The notes under the pieces are model-generated. The model did no database searches. It had not been told where the DNA came from and was given only the letters and a program-made list of their open reading frames with translations. Made by a program: the position numbers and the translations under genes. From Malus domestica (taxonomy: Eukaryota; Streptophyta; Magnoliopsida; Rosales; Rosaceae), in contig NC_091662.1 in assembly GCF_042453785.1 (NCBI RefSeq), positions 439,001-503,000 of the forward strand: DNA of 64,000 nucleotides. The letters run 5' to 3'. Of this stretch, positions 24,730 through 36,892 are shown in pieces. Within the stretch, counting starts at the first letter, position 1. Every line of letters starts with the position of its first letter.

Positions 24730-25074
24730 ATACATACCTAGCTTCGCATAATCTACGTACGGTTCATCAAAGTATAGTACGTACGTGCTAGTATATATAC
24801 ACACACACACACACACACAGCTACAGCTCCTTAAGCTGCTTGTTTGCATGGTGACGTACGGTTGTGGTGGTGGCTGGTGCGGCCGTGGCGGCGGCAGAGC
24901 CAAAAGGCTTGCGGCCAAACATGGACCCCATCTTTGGAGGTGGGGGCGTTGACTCAAGCTTGCCGCAATGGGAGGTCAAAGACCATTTACAAAGACGCTG
25001 GAAATTAGAGACTACAGTTGACCGTCGAAATTAAGGGTTGCGGATTAAAAGATAATTTGCTATCGTTAATTAAT

Positions 25075-25230
25075 GGTTTGTTTGGAAGTGTTTTTAAAAT
25101 GATTGAAAGCGTTTTTAGTAAAATTATTTTTTAAACTAATCCTTAAAAAAACATTTAAAGTGTTTTTGAAACTCATAAATATTTTATCTAAAAACACTTT
25201 TAATCATTTTAAAATTACTTTTAAACGAAT
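25075..25230. mobile_element. Small hAT-like MITE, GTTTGGAAGTG family, copy
   Basis: Ends GTTTGTTTGGAAGTGTTTTT and AAAATTACTTTTAAACGAAT are inverted. Internal blocks AAATGATTGAAAGCGTTTTT and CACTTTTAATCATTTTAAAA pair with each other. Same family as 29112-29324 and 44704-44935 and the copies near 53.6, 54.0, 62.8 and 63.3 kb. Confidence 0.6.
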
Positions 25231-26011
25231 TCTAAACTAAATAAAAATAAACGGATAGAACAAGTCAGTCTAAACCCTAAAATAAAACAAGTTAGCCAGT
25301 CAGAATTTGACCCCATTATACATGGCATGAACATGTTGGAAAGAAAACATATGAATATATTAATTAATACAAGCTGAAAATACAAATACCATGTACTCAG
25401 ACTCGAGAGCATTTCGGTGAATATAATATCAAATTATAATATGAACACGACAAACACATAAATTTTAATTATTTATATTCTCAAAATAATAAACCTTTGT
25501 GTCTCATATTAATTAATTATTGAACTAACTAATAAAATAAAAGCTACTACCCACATGGGAGCACAAAAGTGACAATTAAGTTTGTCTATTTAGAAGATTT
25601 TTCTTTTTCCAATAAGTGGCTTTGACGGTATGAATCTTAGAACATGATTGTGTACGATTTTGCATAAAGTTTTATGTTAGATTCAAGTACTACATTTTTA
25701 TTTTTAAAGTATCTTTTTAAGCTTTCTATTTTTTTTGCGCTAAGCATCTGTCTCATTATCTTATCTTCCAACTATAGTATCTAGTTAGAAGAAAGTGGCA
25801 AGGACATAAAAAAAGATGTGTTGGAATTGCACTAGTAGCCAGGACATGGAAAAAGTAGCATGCCATTGGCATATGCATCATGGGTTTTGATGATTCTCCG
25901 TGATTTTATACTTTGCTATTATAAATTTATAATTCCATCACATGAGCACCCATCATTTGGTCTTTTGTCTGCTTTAATTCATGAATAAAATTTGTATAGA
26001 TCACTTAGTAC

Positions 26012-26168
26012 TACGGTTTAGTGTTATTCTTTTTTACTTATAATTGAGAAGTCTTAGGTTCGATTCTCGCTAAAGGCAAATTTGAACCATATTATTGCTA
26101 CCCCATTGTAAAGCTAAGCTCACCCTCATTTTCTTTAGTATAGATAATATTGTTTGTTCAGAAAAAAA
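26012..26168 (+). mobile_element. SINE-like dispersed repeat
   Basis: GGTTTAGTGTTATTC is followed by a B-box-like GGTTCGATTCTCGC (26059-26072), then TTTGAACCATATTATTGCTA and GCTAAGCTCACCCTC, and an A-rich tail at about 26161-26168. The B-box-like motif and tail suggest a tRNA-derived SINE. I recall this arrangement as common in rosaceous genomes but cannot confirm it here. Confidence 0.45.
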
Positions 26169-29068
26169 ATCGGTGTAGTTAAAAAAATGAATAAAATGAG
26201 GATAAATCTGCAACACAAAATGGCATTATTTAGTTTAACTTCATAATCTATGCATTATTATATGTAATATTTTTATTTTGGATAAATAAATCTTGTATAA
26301 TATATTTGCATTCTACACTTCAACTATCTGAATTATGGAAGGATAATCTAACTTAGGAAGATAGGATGACTACAGTGCTTTGGCCAACTTGATTTTTGTA
26401 AAATCTCACATGAATTAATATCAATCATTGATGACTAGTTGTGTAAGCATGTAGATTAACAAATAATGATCACTAAATTGAAAAAGTAATTCAATCTCAT
26501 CAATAAAAACAAAAGGATAATTAATTTGGGAGAAATTAGGTTCACGTCATTCTTTTTGCTACTCCATTAATTAAAATCATATTCATTTTCAATTTTTGAT
26601 CAAAGTTCTTGGGTATTAATAACATCATTAATTATTTGAATAATAAAATATATTCCTTTAATGTTAAAAATGTTACAATTAGTATATTTATATTTATGGC
26701 TAAATTTTTTATCATATATTTTTATTTTTAGTTTGTACCAATTTTTTTTTCATTTTATATTTGTACCCATATATTAGTTTTTTTTGTGCCCATATTTTTT
26801 AAAGTTTTATTTGTGTTTGTACCCATGTGTATACCATCATGTGAAATTGTATATTTAATCAATGATAGAAAAATTACAACATTTTTAAAAATTTGTAGAA
26901 TTTTCTTTTAAGTTTTGTTTTGTACCCATGTATTAATTTATTTTAGCATCTATATTTTTTTAAAATTCATTTGTTCTCATAATTTTTTAATCTTTTATCT
27001 GTACCCTAATTTATTTATAATGTACCAATTCTTCTTTATTAATGTACCACTTTGTTATATGTGAAATGTACTAATTTTTTTTGTAAAATGTACCAATTTT
27101 TTTAACACTGTGGACACATTCTTTTGCCATTTATTATTTCTTATTTTTACATAGTTTTTATCCATTTATTCAATCAAAATGTTTGAATTTTTTTATTGTA
27201 ACCATTTCTAATAGTATTATAATGAGGGATTTTAAATTTATAGGATTATAAATCTCATAAAATATCAAACAATTAATGTCAAAACTATAAAAATATAAAT
27301 ATTAATTGTAATATAATGAGGTGTACAAAGTTAAGGGACTTTGATCAAACTTTGAATACCATTAAGGTTTTAGTCAAAGAATGTTAAAGATTAGAGACCG
27401 CATCCAAAATATCCCATTAATTTGATTGCTTCTGAATTCATGACAAACAATAATAAGATTGCATATTCTCTGCAGCTGCATGATAAGAAATTATTGTCTT
27501 GTATGCATCCTCTGAGCATTGTTTCTCACCAACTGTTCCAATTTGCAGGTGAAAAGAAAAAAAAAGAATAATATTAATTAAAGTCAGAAAACCCAAAGCA
27601 ATATGAACCAAGACAGACAACAAGGGAAGAAAACTGTAGGCCCTGAAAGATATGGGACAAAGGTTAGGGTTTTCAAACTTTTTAGCAGACATGTTATTTC
27701 ATATCATATTATGTGTCCACATCTCCACACGTCGCACAGCTATTAGAAGAAAACTCTTCAAAGAAAAAGCAAAAGATTGCATCAAACCTCATAATTTTCA
27801 AGTTTTTTTTTTTTTTTTTTTTTTAAAGAATCGAGATCTTCTCTGGATCTTTGTGTTCGAAACTTAAGGACTCGGAGGCTAGAGATCCATGCCATTGAAG
27901 AGTGAGAGAGAGATTCAGACTCTTGGCTTGTGTGAAGTAGATCAGTGAAATGGGCTAATGAGACTGTAAAATTAAAAATAAGTAGACCGGATCTTCGGGT
28001 TCGTCTACTCCAGATACAAAAATCCAAAAATGATCTTAATTCTCTTTTCCGGATTATTGCACCTAATTGCAGATTAAATGATTAGTCTTTTTCAAGATCT
28101 GGTGATTATATGCAGGGCAATTTGGCTCCCACTGCTTTCGAGAGAGACTTAACCTTATACCCACGCCACCTCGGCATTTTGCTCTAAGAACAAATGGCAC
28201 CGCGTTATTTAGTCTAGAATGTCACTGTGGTGTACACAGTTATAGATAAGTCTCTCTTTAACGCTTGAAATGATTAATGTGTGACCAACTTTTACTTTTC
28301 CTGGGTTCTTCCAAGCTGTAAATGGGCCTTCCAGCTTTCGGCCAAAAGCAGCTTATGCTGCCAATGCCATATATGTAATAATATAATATACTGGCAAGCT
28401 GTTTAAGTGGTTCATTAGTGTCTAGCTTATGGTTAAAACAATATCATAAGGATAGTTTGTATTATTAATTATCTTGCTGCTGTCATGGCCCTTGTAGACT
28501 GGTAGTTGCCTAACAAAGACTCAAAGAGGGAAAAATATTGGTGGCAAACATGAGGAATTAGGGAAGAATTAGCAAACAAGAAAGGATTAATTAACAATAG
28601 AGTAAAAAATATGGAAAAAGGAAGAGCAAGGAGAAGTTGCTTTGGGATGATTACTATGCGAGTTTGTTATTATTTTTATATAAGTGATATAGGGGAGGAT
28701 GATTCAAACTCAAAACTTCAAGTACACATGTAAATACTCGTAATGAATTGAGCTATAAATTTTAACATTAATTAATTATGCAGATTTAATATAAAATTTT
28801 GAAGTGGAGGGAGAGGGAAAATAAAGATGAGGGTAGTTTGTGATCATCGCCCTTCTTTGTTTTCCTTTTTCTTTTACTTTTCTTCATTCATTTTTTAATA
28901 ATATAATAAAACTTAGAACTCACACATGCATTGCTGATGATTATATTGCTAGCAATTAGGTAAAAACGTTACTTTTGGTCTGCTTACATGTGATATATAT
29001 ATACACACACACAATTTTTTTCTTTGTAATGCACTTGATCCTATTGGGTCCAATCATATTAATAAAAT

Positions 29069-29073
<5 letters not shown>

Positions 29074-29113
<40 letters not shown>

Positions 29114-29324
29114 CATTTAGAAGTGTTTTTAAAAGAATTAAAAGAATTTTTAGAATCAATATTTAATAAAAATGTAAGTGCATTTTGGAAAAACATTTGA
29201 AGTGTTTTCTGCACGAAGCATGTGTTTTTTTTTTTGCATAAAGCATTTTGAGTGCTTTTGAAAGCAAAAATACTTTCATCAAAAATATATTCAATCATTT
29301 TAAAATTATTTGCAAACAAACTCG
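29074..29324. repeat. (TA)n microsatellite beside a MITE copy
   Basis: An almost pure TA run (29074-29110) directly adjoins a copy of the GTTTGGAAGTG-type MITE (29112-29324), recognisable by AAGTGTTTTTAAAAGAATTA at the left and TTCAATCATTTTAAAATTAT at the right. MITEs of this type often sit in TA-rich targets. Confidence 0.6.
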
Positions 29325-31426
29325 TAGAATAAAAGTAATTGTAAGATCCTTTCAGTCTGGATCATCTAGCAGCCTGTTTTGGCTTGTCGATTCTATTTTT
29401 AAAGTGATGAAAGAGTAAAACTCTTTCTGAACGATGGTGATTTTTACCATTAAACTAACCACATTGAAGTATAAAAAATTCAACAAAATTTAGTGGGTGT
29501 GGATTTCAACATTGTCAAGATCCAAATTAATCCTAAATAATTACAGTTTCAAGCATATATGTTTCTTTGAGAGTAATCAACCATGCATCAATGCTTCATT
29601 TATAGATGAAACATCTTAATCCCAACTAATTAAAACTAATCTTATATTTCACTTATTTTGTTGGTTTAACATTCTTTCTTTTTCAAGAAAAAAAAGGATA
29701 AACCTCAAAGTTGGTATTGCATCAATTTCCATCCTCGTACACTATTGTTTAATTGACACTTGAACTGCATCTATCAAGTTAGAATCAGCAGACTCAAAAA
29801 ACAAATAGCTGTGCAGAGAAAATAAATATGCGGATATTATTTTTTGTAACAAATTAGTATGCAGATTTGAGCGAAACGAAGTTGATTAAAACAATATACT
29901 CTGAAGTACACTCTCGTAATTTAGGTTGAATTAAAATATTGGTCTTGAAAAAAATGTAAACTAGTTTGAAATTTTTCTTAGTATATATATATATATATAT
30001 ATATAACTATAAAAGCATCAATGGAAAACAAGTTTGACATTTTTTTCTCAGTAAATGCAATTTAATACATTGATTTGGATCATGATGTTCTACTGCATGG
30101 AACTGGACGCAGGAGATAGGGGCCCATATTTAACTTTGTCAAAGGACTTATCAAGTAGGTGGCGCGAAATCAACGTCATCTCGGAGTGCCTCCCTCCAAA
30201 TTGTAACCGTTTCTTCGCAATTTATATATTTAAAAAAATTCCAAAAACCCTTTTTTCAAATTAAAATACCCAGAAAATAATATTAAATTATTTCCTCAAA
30301 TATATACCTTTTCCTTTCTCCATTTCCATCTCGGCACCTCTCCTTCAAACTCCGCCTCCCGCCGGAAATCTTTGACTTCCCGCCGGGAATACTTGACTCT
30401 CCGATCACCGCGAGGCGAATCCCCTCCGTTTCCGGCGACGCCTCCCAGCCACCGTCGCGTGACCTCCTGATTCGAATTCTCAAAGAGATTAAAGCAACTT
30501 CCTTCCGTTTTCGGTGAGTCTCAAATATCTCTTGGGATGCGAGTTTAGGGTTTTGATGATATGAGGAATTCTTGCAACGTTTTTTTTTTTTTTTTTAAAT
30601 TTTATATTATTTGTTGTTAACTTTCGAGATAAACCGTAGTTACCAACGGCTAAATTATTTCCTTTTAAGTTGCAGGAAATTAATTGATTTATCATATGTT
30701 TTATTTTTTTTGGGAATTCTCGAGAGTTCTATTGAGATTCAATGAACTCTCTCTCTCTACAAAGACTGAAGCTTTGGCGTTTAGAGAGAGAAATTGCATG
30801 AGCAGTGAAGCAGTAAACGTGTCTTGGATTTGAGGGACACTGCCCTGTCGGCTGCAGACATATGTCATGGATCCCTCGTTGGGAATCCTTTTCATTTTTC
30901 TCTTCCGAATTTTTAACAAATGTTTCGACTTCGGTTCCTAAATCTGTGAAACAAAAACAAATGAACAACGATGGTCAAAACAAAAAGAACCACCTTATTT
31001 TTATCGACTTTCCGATTAACGATGTGTTTGCATTGCTTAATTTTATGTGTGTATGATTCTAACTGCTGTCCCAAAAATTCATGGGGATGGACAATGATCC
31101 TTCGTCCACGTGGACCTCCATGTCTTTTTCTCATTTGCCAAAGAACATTAGCACCTGCAAGTTTCAACCTTGGAATAATTGGAGATTTTAATATTGTGGA
31201 TACAGACAAAACACCGCAGAAGCAAACCCTTAAGCATCATTTTAGTAAAGTAAGTAAATTTCTGGCAGTTGATCCCAGGTTTAGTCTGTATATTAGTTGG
31301 AAAAAAGTTAGAGAGAGAGGGGGTAGAGAGAGAAAGCTAAAAGCTTTGGATTGTTTTTGCAAGTTTTGTGATCGCTTTCATTGAATTCCCTTTCAGACAA
31401 AGAGTTGTGAGAGAAGGGAAAGCTGG

Positions 31427-31429
<3 letters not shown>

Positions 31430-31472
<43 letters not shown>

Positions 31473-31490
31473 TGTGTGTGTAGGTGGTTT
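31430..31490. repeat. (GA)n(TG)n microsatellite in probable QWRF 5' leader
   Basis: A run of GA about 40 bp long, then TGTGTGTGTG, about 750 bp upstream of the QWRF start. GA runs in this position are common in plant 5' UTRs and are prone to length polymorphism. Confidence 0.7.
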
Positions 31491-32223
31491 TTCTGAGTGA
31501 GAGTTGAGTTGAGTTGACCCATTGTCCAGCCCAACCGACCATGGCACTCCCGTGAGAGGGACCAGAGCAAAATTAAAGGCAGGGCGCTTATCCAGCACAT
31601 ACAGTACAACCCTTCAGTTTCTCTTATCCTGCACCCTCACCACTGTCCACTCCCTCTTCCCAGTCTCCCCAATGTTCCTAGGGTACCCTACCAGGCTGCC
31701 CTTGCATTCAGTTTTGTGGGTTATCAAAACCAACCTCTAACCATAACCGTCTTTGGCACCAGATGTTGTTTCCCCCCCTGCATAATTTCACTGCCGTGGC
31801 CTAATCTGATTGGATTTGCGGTTGTTTCTGTGAAAACAAATTACCCTTTTGAGATTATTTGCTGTAATTCTCAGATTGATTCTCAATTGGATCTGAGTCT
31901 CTGTAAAGATGTATGCTTTTTTGGGTTTTCAATGTTCCTTTTTCTTTTTCTTTTTTTTTTATGGGTTGTTTATTCTTTGCTTTGCTTAGCCCCTCACTCT
32001 GCTGCTGTCTCTTACTTTTGATTTGTGCGTTTTGTGGCAGATTTATTGCAGAGAAAAGTATCTTCTTTTCAAGCAACAGGTTGTGTTATTCCATTGAGTG
32101 TTGGTATATGAATGTGGTGGGATTATATGAAATGCAAAGGCTGTCAAATATGTAAATTTGGTTCGATGAAGTGAAAGAACCAAATTCCATCTATGTGGTC
32201 TGAATTGGATTTGGATAGTGTGG

Positions 32224-35200
32224 ATGGATGTGCGTGAATCAGCTCTAGCAGCGCTGAAGAAGAAAACAGCCGTGGAGACCCCAAGACCGCCGTTGGTTCC
32301 GGCGGAGAGGAACAACAATGCAGTCACCACCCGCCGCCCTCGAACGAGGGAAGTTAGTTCTAGGTACAAGTCTCACACTCCATCCTCAACAACTCCCTCA
32401 TCACCTTCTGGTGCTCGGCGTTGCCCATCTCCAACCCTTACTAGCACCTCACGTCCAACATCGCCATTGGTGTCCAAGAGATCCCAATCTGTTGACAGAA
32501 GGCGACCTTCGACACCCACTTCCCCGCCAAGTCCATCAACACCGGTCCGCGATGCAGATGTGCAATTTTCGTTCAGAAGACTAGCAAATGGTCGAATGCC
32601 AGAGGGTTTATGGCCTTCCACTATGAGAAGTTTGAGTGTTTCCTTTCAGTCTGATAGCATTTCAATTCCTGTTAGTAGGAAGGAAAAACCAGTGTCGAGT
32701 GCTCTGTCTGACCGCACTTTGAGGTCATCTTCGAATGTGGCTCATAGGCAGGCCGAAACACCTGCTGCTCCAAGAAAGCTTACAACGGAGAGAAAAAGGA
32801 GCCCTCTTAAAGGCAAAACTGCTCCTGATCAATCAGAGAATTCTAAGCCGGTTGATGGCTTGCATTCCCGATTGATAGATCAGCATCGATGGCCAAGTAG
32901 AATAAGTGGGAAAGTATCTTCGAATTCATTAAATAGAAGTGTGGATCTTGGTGCTAAAATTGTCAGGCTTGCTGCGCCAACTCCCGGAGTTGGGTTGTCT
33001 ACGCTGAGGAGAACGCCACCATCTGATTCTTTGGGCAAATCTTTACAAAAATCCGCCAGTGATACTGCTGCATTATTACCGCTTCATCAAAGCTGTAAAG
33101 CAGGACTAGGAGCAAATTCAGTTGATGGTAATTCCCTGCAGGTATCCAGACCTCACAAGCTTGCCTCCACAAGTTTATCGGACAGGTTGTCATTAACATC
33201 TCATTCACTGAAATCTCAATCTTCGCTTAGTACTCCATCACAATCACGACCATCCTCGCCTAGTAAGAGCTCAATGTTTTCATCTTCTGTTACAAGAGGT
33301 TTAAGCCCGTCTCGATCAAGACCATCTACTCCTCCTTCTAGAGGAGTTAGTCCATCTAAGGCAAGGCCGTCCGGTACTTCTAGTCAATCAAGCAGTTCAA
33401 CATCTGTGCTTAGTTTCATTGCAGATTTTAAGGGGAAAAAGGGTGCAAGTTACATTGAAGATGCTCATCAGTTGCGTTTACTTTACAATAGATGTTTGCA
33501 ATGGCGATTTGCCAATGCAAGGGCAGAGGTTGTACTTTATGTTCAGAAAGTAAATGCAGAGGTGGGTGTTTGTTCTCTTTGAACTATAAAACTTTTAGGC
33601 ATATTTCTTTGCTCTACTAATTTCTTAATTATTTCCTACTATTATTTATCATGTCCCGTCTTACTAACTTCCTAGTGCTGAATAGTTTGTTCAATGATAT
33701 TGATTTGTTGCATGGTCAGGGTTGTGCAAACTTATTCTAAGTGACGAATATTATGTCAACTTACATCGGAATTTAATTGATCTTGCAGAGAACTTTATTG
33801 AATGTGTGGAACAGTACAATAAGCTTGTGGGATTCAGTAATCAAGAAACGAATCGATCTCCAGCAGTTGAAGCTTGAACTTAAGCTGAAGTCAGTATTGA
33901 ATGATCAAGTAATGCATCTTTTCCACGACAGTGATGTCATGTTATCTGCAATGTTTTCAGTGATTGCATTAATCCTTTAAGGATTCCTGTAAGTCAAAGA
34001 CTAGGTTATGATGCAGAAAATATGTAAAACTTTAGTGTGGTCGTCAAATTATTTTGCACCAAGCAGTTAGGATGCATTCTAAGATTTCATCCGTGTGAAC
34101 CTTTGGAAATGTTTGGAATAGCTTATAACCGGCCTTGTTATCAAGGAATAGGAACTATATAGTAGAAGAGAGTTGATGATGAAGGCAAAAGTTCATCATG
34201 TTCTGTTTGTAATCATATTCAGTTTGAAAACCCGAGCAAATTAGTGCCAAGAGTGACATTTGTTGGAAATAATAAATCATTGTTAGGCATGTCTTAGTTC
34301 AGAGGCTTTCCTGTTAAATTTTGGTCCCATATTGTATCTTACTCGTACCCTTTCTAATGATTGGTCAGATGGCCTACCTTGACGACTGGGGTTTACTTGA
34401 AACCGAGCATATTGCTGCATTCTCTGGGGCTATGGAAGATTTGGAGGCAAGCACTCTACGTCTTCCAGTGACTGGAGGGGCAAGGGTATGTTAAGTTGTA
34501 AAAGATCATTAATTTGATTTGTGGAAAGAGACTTTTTCTCATCACTATACTTACACTTTTACAGGCAGATTTGGATTCTTTGAAGGTAGCTATCTGCTCA
34601 GCGGTTGATGTGATGCAGGCAATGGCATCCTCCATATGCTGTTTGCTCTCACGGGTGAGATTCATGCATCCATAGTTTAGGTTGACCATGTTGTGATAGC
34701 TTTCAACCTCCGTCCTTTTACTACATTCTTTATGACATACACCGGGTAGCACTAACGATCAATGATGTAGAGGTTGCATATATTGTGCACACAAAGTTTG
34801 TGTTTGGAGGATTTATCTTTCAGAAAAGACAGACATAATAACACAGAACTTTACGTTCATGTGATGTAGGTGGAGGGCGTGAACAGTTTGGCTTCTGAAC
34901 TTGCTGTTGTAGCAGCACAGGAGAAAGCCATGATTGACGAGTGCGAGGTGCTGTTGGCTTCAGCAGCAGCTATGCAGGTAAAACAATGAGACCATTTATT
35001 TTTAATGAACAGAATGTAATTAGGAAAAGCAAATCCTCGTGGCTTTCTGTCACATTTGTTCTGTCGTAGTATTGAATGTTCTTCAGTTTGATGAACGCTT
35101 ATTTCTGTTCAGCCGAGCGTGTCTTCAGTTTGATAAATCATGTTCCAACATTAACTGCTTATAAACACTGTACTTAATTAACTTTTGATTACTGGCTGCT

Positions 35201-35313
35201 CAAAACAGGTAGAGGAATACAGCCTGAGGACCCATCTCATGCAAACGAAACAAGACTTTGGAAAAGCGAGCGCCCAATTTTGGCAACCAAGACTTGTTCT
35301 TGATCCTGACTAG
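32224..35313 (+). CDS. QWRF-motif (DUF566) protein
   Basis: Six exons, 32224-33561, 33789-33908, 34369-34485, 34565-34654, 34870-34977 and 35209-35313, each in phase 0, for 625 aa. The frame is open upstream to a GTG at 32218; the first ATG is 32224. The first ~390 residues are basic and Ser/Pro/Arg-rich (many SPS, SRPS and TPP blocks), typical of microtubule-binding AUG8/QWRF proteins. The QWRF motif itself is in [14 protein letters not shown] (residues ~426-429). The C-terminal domain includes [34 protein letters not shown] and a final [12 protein letters not shown]. Family members are subunits of plant augmin or act with it on microtubules in cell division and growth. At2g24070 and At4g30710 are the relatives I recall, and both lie in the Arabidopsis segments that match the neighbours. 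Confidence 0.92.
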
Positions 35314-36892
35314 CTTCAAAGCCAACAATATAAGCTCGCGTTGTCAATTCCGAAGGGATAAATACATACCGGGGCAGAGATAAATGTCTCCGTCGGTTCT
35401 CCGTGAATGTAAATTGATTTTTCTTTTTTCCTTGGAATGTCATCTTGCTCTTTTCGAAATTTTTCCTTTTTTTTCTGAGCAGAGGGCCGTCGGCTCCATG
35501 CTTTCCGGTGTAATTTTTGGTGCTACGCAGATGAAAAGGAAATGCAAAGGAAGCAAAGGATTGGAATTCAGTGTAGAAGCAAAAGTTTCAAAGGAAATGA
35601 AATAGGAAATCGTCGTAATTACCAATGTTCTATTTATGCTGCCTTGGATTTGAGTTTTACTTGTTTTATGCCTCGTTTGAAACTGCTTTTAAAATGACTG
35701 AAAGCGTTTTTAAACTCCTTAACCATTGTTTTATGTCTTTACTGCTGAACAAGTGTATGTTATTGGTCTAACAACCGTTAGGCCTCAACTAGCCGGTCTG
35801 TATATACCCGACCTGTTAATCTGGCCCAACCTACCCGTTGATCCGTCGAGTTTCACCTCAAGTCCGAAAGACTCTTAGGCTGACTGCTTGACCCCATCAC
35901 CTGTTCGACACACCACATCCAAAGATCTTGCAACGTTTATCTTAGTTCTCATGCAAAATATTTTCTAAAACTAAATTTTTTTAATTTTTTCACAAAAACT
36001 GTGAGTAATAACCACCATTTTCAAATCAATTTTGGCAATTTTTACAAGATTAATTATAAGCCAAAATTCGAGTCATTCTCGTCGCACTACATGTTTCCTA
36101 AAATCAATTTAGAAAATTTCGAATATTTTGGAAAAATTTGGGGGCCTACTATTAGTTTATATTATTTTTTTTTAATTTTCAACTTTAAATTTGGAACCTA
36201 ATAACTAGTATGATCACATTAAAAAATCTTGCAACATTTTCTTAGTGCCGACGCAAGATATTTCCTAAAACTAAAAATTTTAATTTCTTTTACAAAATTG
36301 TGAGTTACAACCCACATTTCAAATGGATTTTAGGAATTTTTACAATATACAATATAAGCAAAATTTCGAGTTATTCTCATCGCACCACATGTTTCTAAAA
36401 TTAATTTAAGACATTCTAAAGATTTTTTTACACATAAAAAAAAAATTTGGTGGCCCACTATTAGTTTATATATAGTTTTTCTATTTTGCATCGTTAAAAA
36501 TCAATAAATAATAGTTTAGGGAGCTAATAAATGGTTGGATCACATCGAAAGATCTTGCAACATTTCCCTTAGCTCCCGCTCAAAATATTTCATAAAACTA
36601 AAATTTTCAATTTTTTTACAAAAACTGTGAGTTATAACTCATGTTTTCATATCGATTTTGGAAATTTTTACAATACACATTATAAGCCAAAATTCGATCC
36701 ATTTTCATCGCTACGCATGTTTGTTAAATTTAACTTATGACATTCTAAAGATTTTCAACCCATAACAAAATATTTAGTTTTTTCCAATTTACCCTAATTG
36801 ATTTTGTTTATCAAGAGAGAAAGAGGAATTCCCGCCAAAATAAAAAAACATCCTCAAACGCTCCGTGGAGACGCAAAACAAAACACAAACAC
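35314..36892. other. Intergenic spacer with tandem repeat, QWRF / PPR
   Basis: 3' UTR of the QWRF gene, a short MITE fragment (35668-35715, ACTGCTTTTAAAATGACTGA), then a three-unit AT-rich tandem array (35921-36780) that ends about 110 bp before the PPR start codon. No coding exon seen. Confidence 0.6.
35921..36780. repeat. Three-unit ~300-bp tandem array
   Basis: Units begin at 35921 (AAAGATCTTGCAAC), 36221 (AAAAAATCTTGCAAC) and 36548 (AAAGATCTTGCAAC). Each then shows AATATTT-CTAAAACTAAA, ACAAAA-TGTGAGTTATAAC, TTTTACAATA-A-TATAAGC, AAAATTCGA-TCATTCTC and TCGCAC-ACATGTTT. The second unit is ~327 bp and the third is cut short at ~233 bp. Divergence between units is clear but moderate. Confidence 0.85.

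Larger units (their letters stand above)
23282..32223. other. Gene-poor AT-rich region
   Basis: About 9 kb without an exon I can tie to a protein family. Noted inside: a short-repeat region near 23860-24130, an LTR-element remnant (24180-24545), (CA)n at 24701-24718 and 24799-24820, MITE copies (25075-25230, 29112-29324), a SINE-like repeat (26012-26168), a TGTACC-rich AT tract (26640-27120), a poly-T run near 27806-27824 and (TA)n at 29074-29110. A GC-rich leader-like block at 30310-30515 ends in a donor-like CG|GTGAGT, and the GA/GT microsatellite leader of the QWRF gene follows at 31430-31490. The two GC-rich blocks may be transcribed leader exons. Confidence 0.5.

Noticed and set aside
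24697-24957. Small ORFs around the CA repeats (minus strand, Ala/Thr-rich)
   Set aside because: Composition comes from microsatellite and GC-rich low-complexity sequence; no conserved domain and no exon structure.
26059-26072. Possible tRNA gene (B-box-like GGTTCGATTC)
   Set aside because: No cloverleaf can be drawn with A-box and acceptor stem; better explained as a SINE-like repeat.
30971-31384. 137-codon open frame upstream of the QWRF gene
   Set aside because: No recognisable domain, odd composition, and position within likely leader/intron DNA of the QWRF gene.
35921-36780. CRISPR-like repeat array
   Set aside because: Units are ~300 bp, imperfect and AT-rich in a plant nuclear genome; it is an ordinary tandem repeat.
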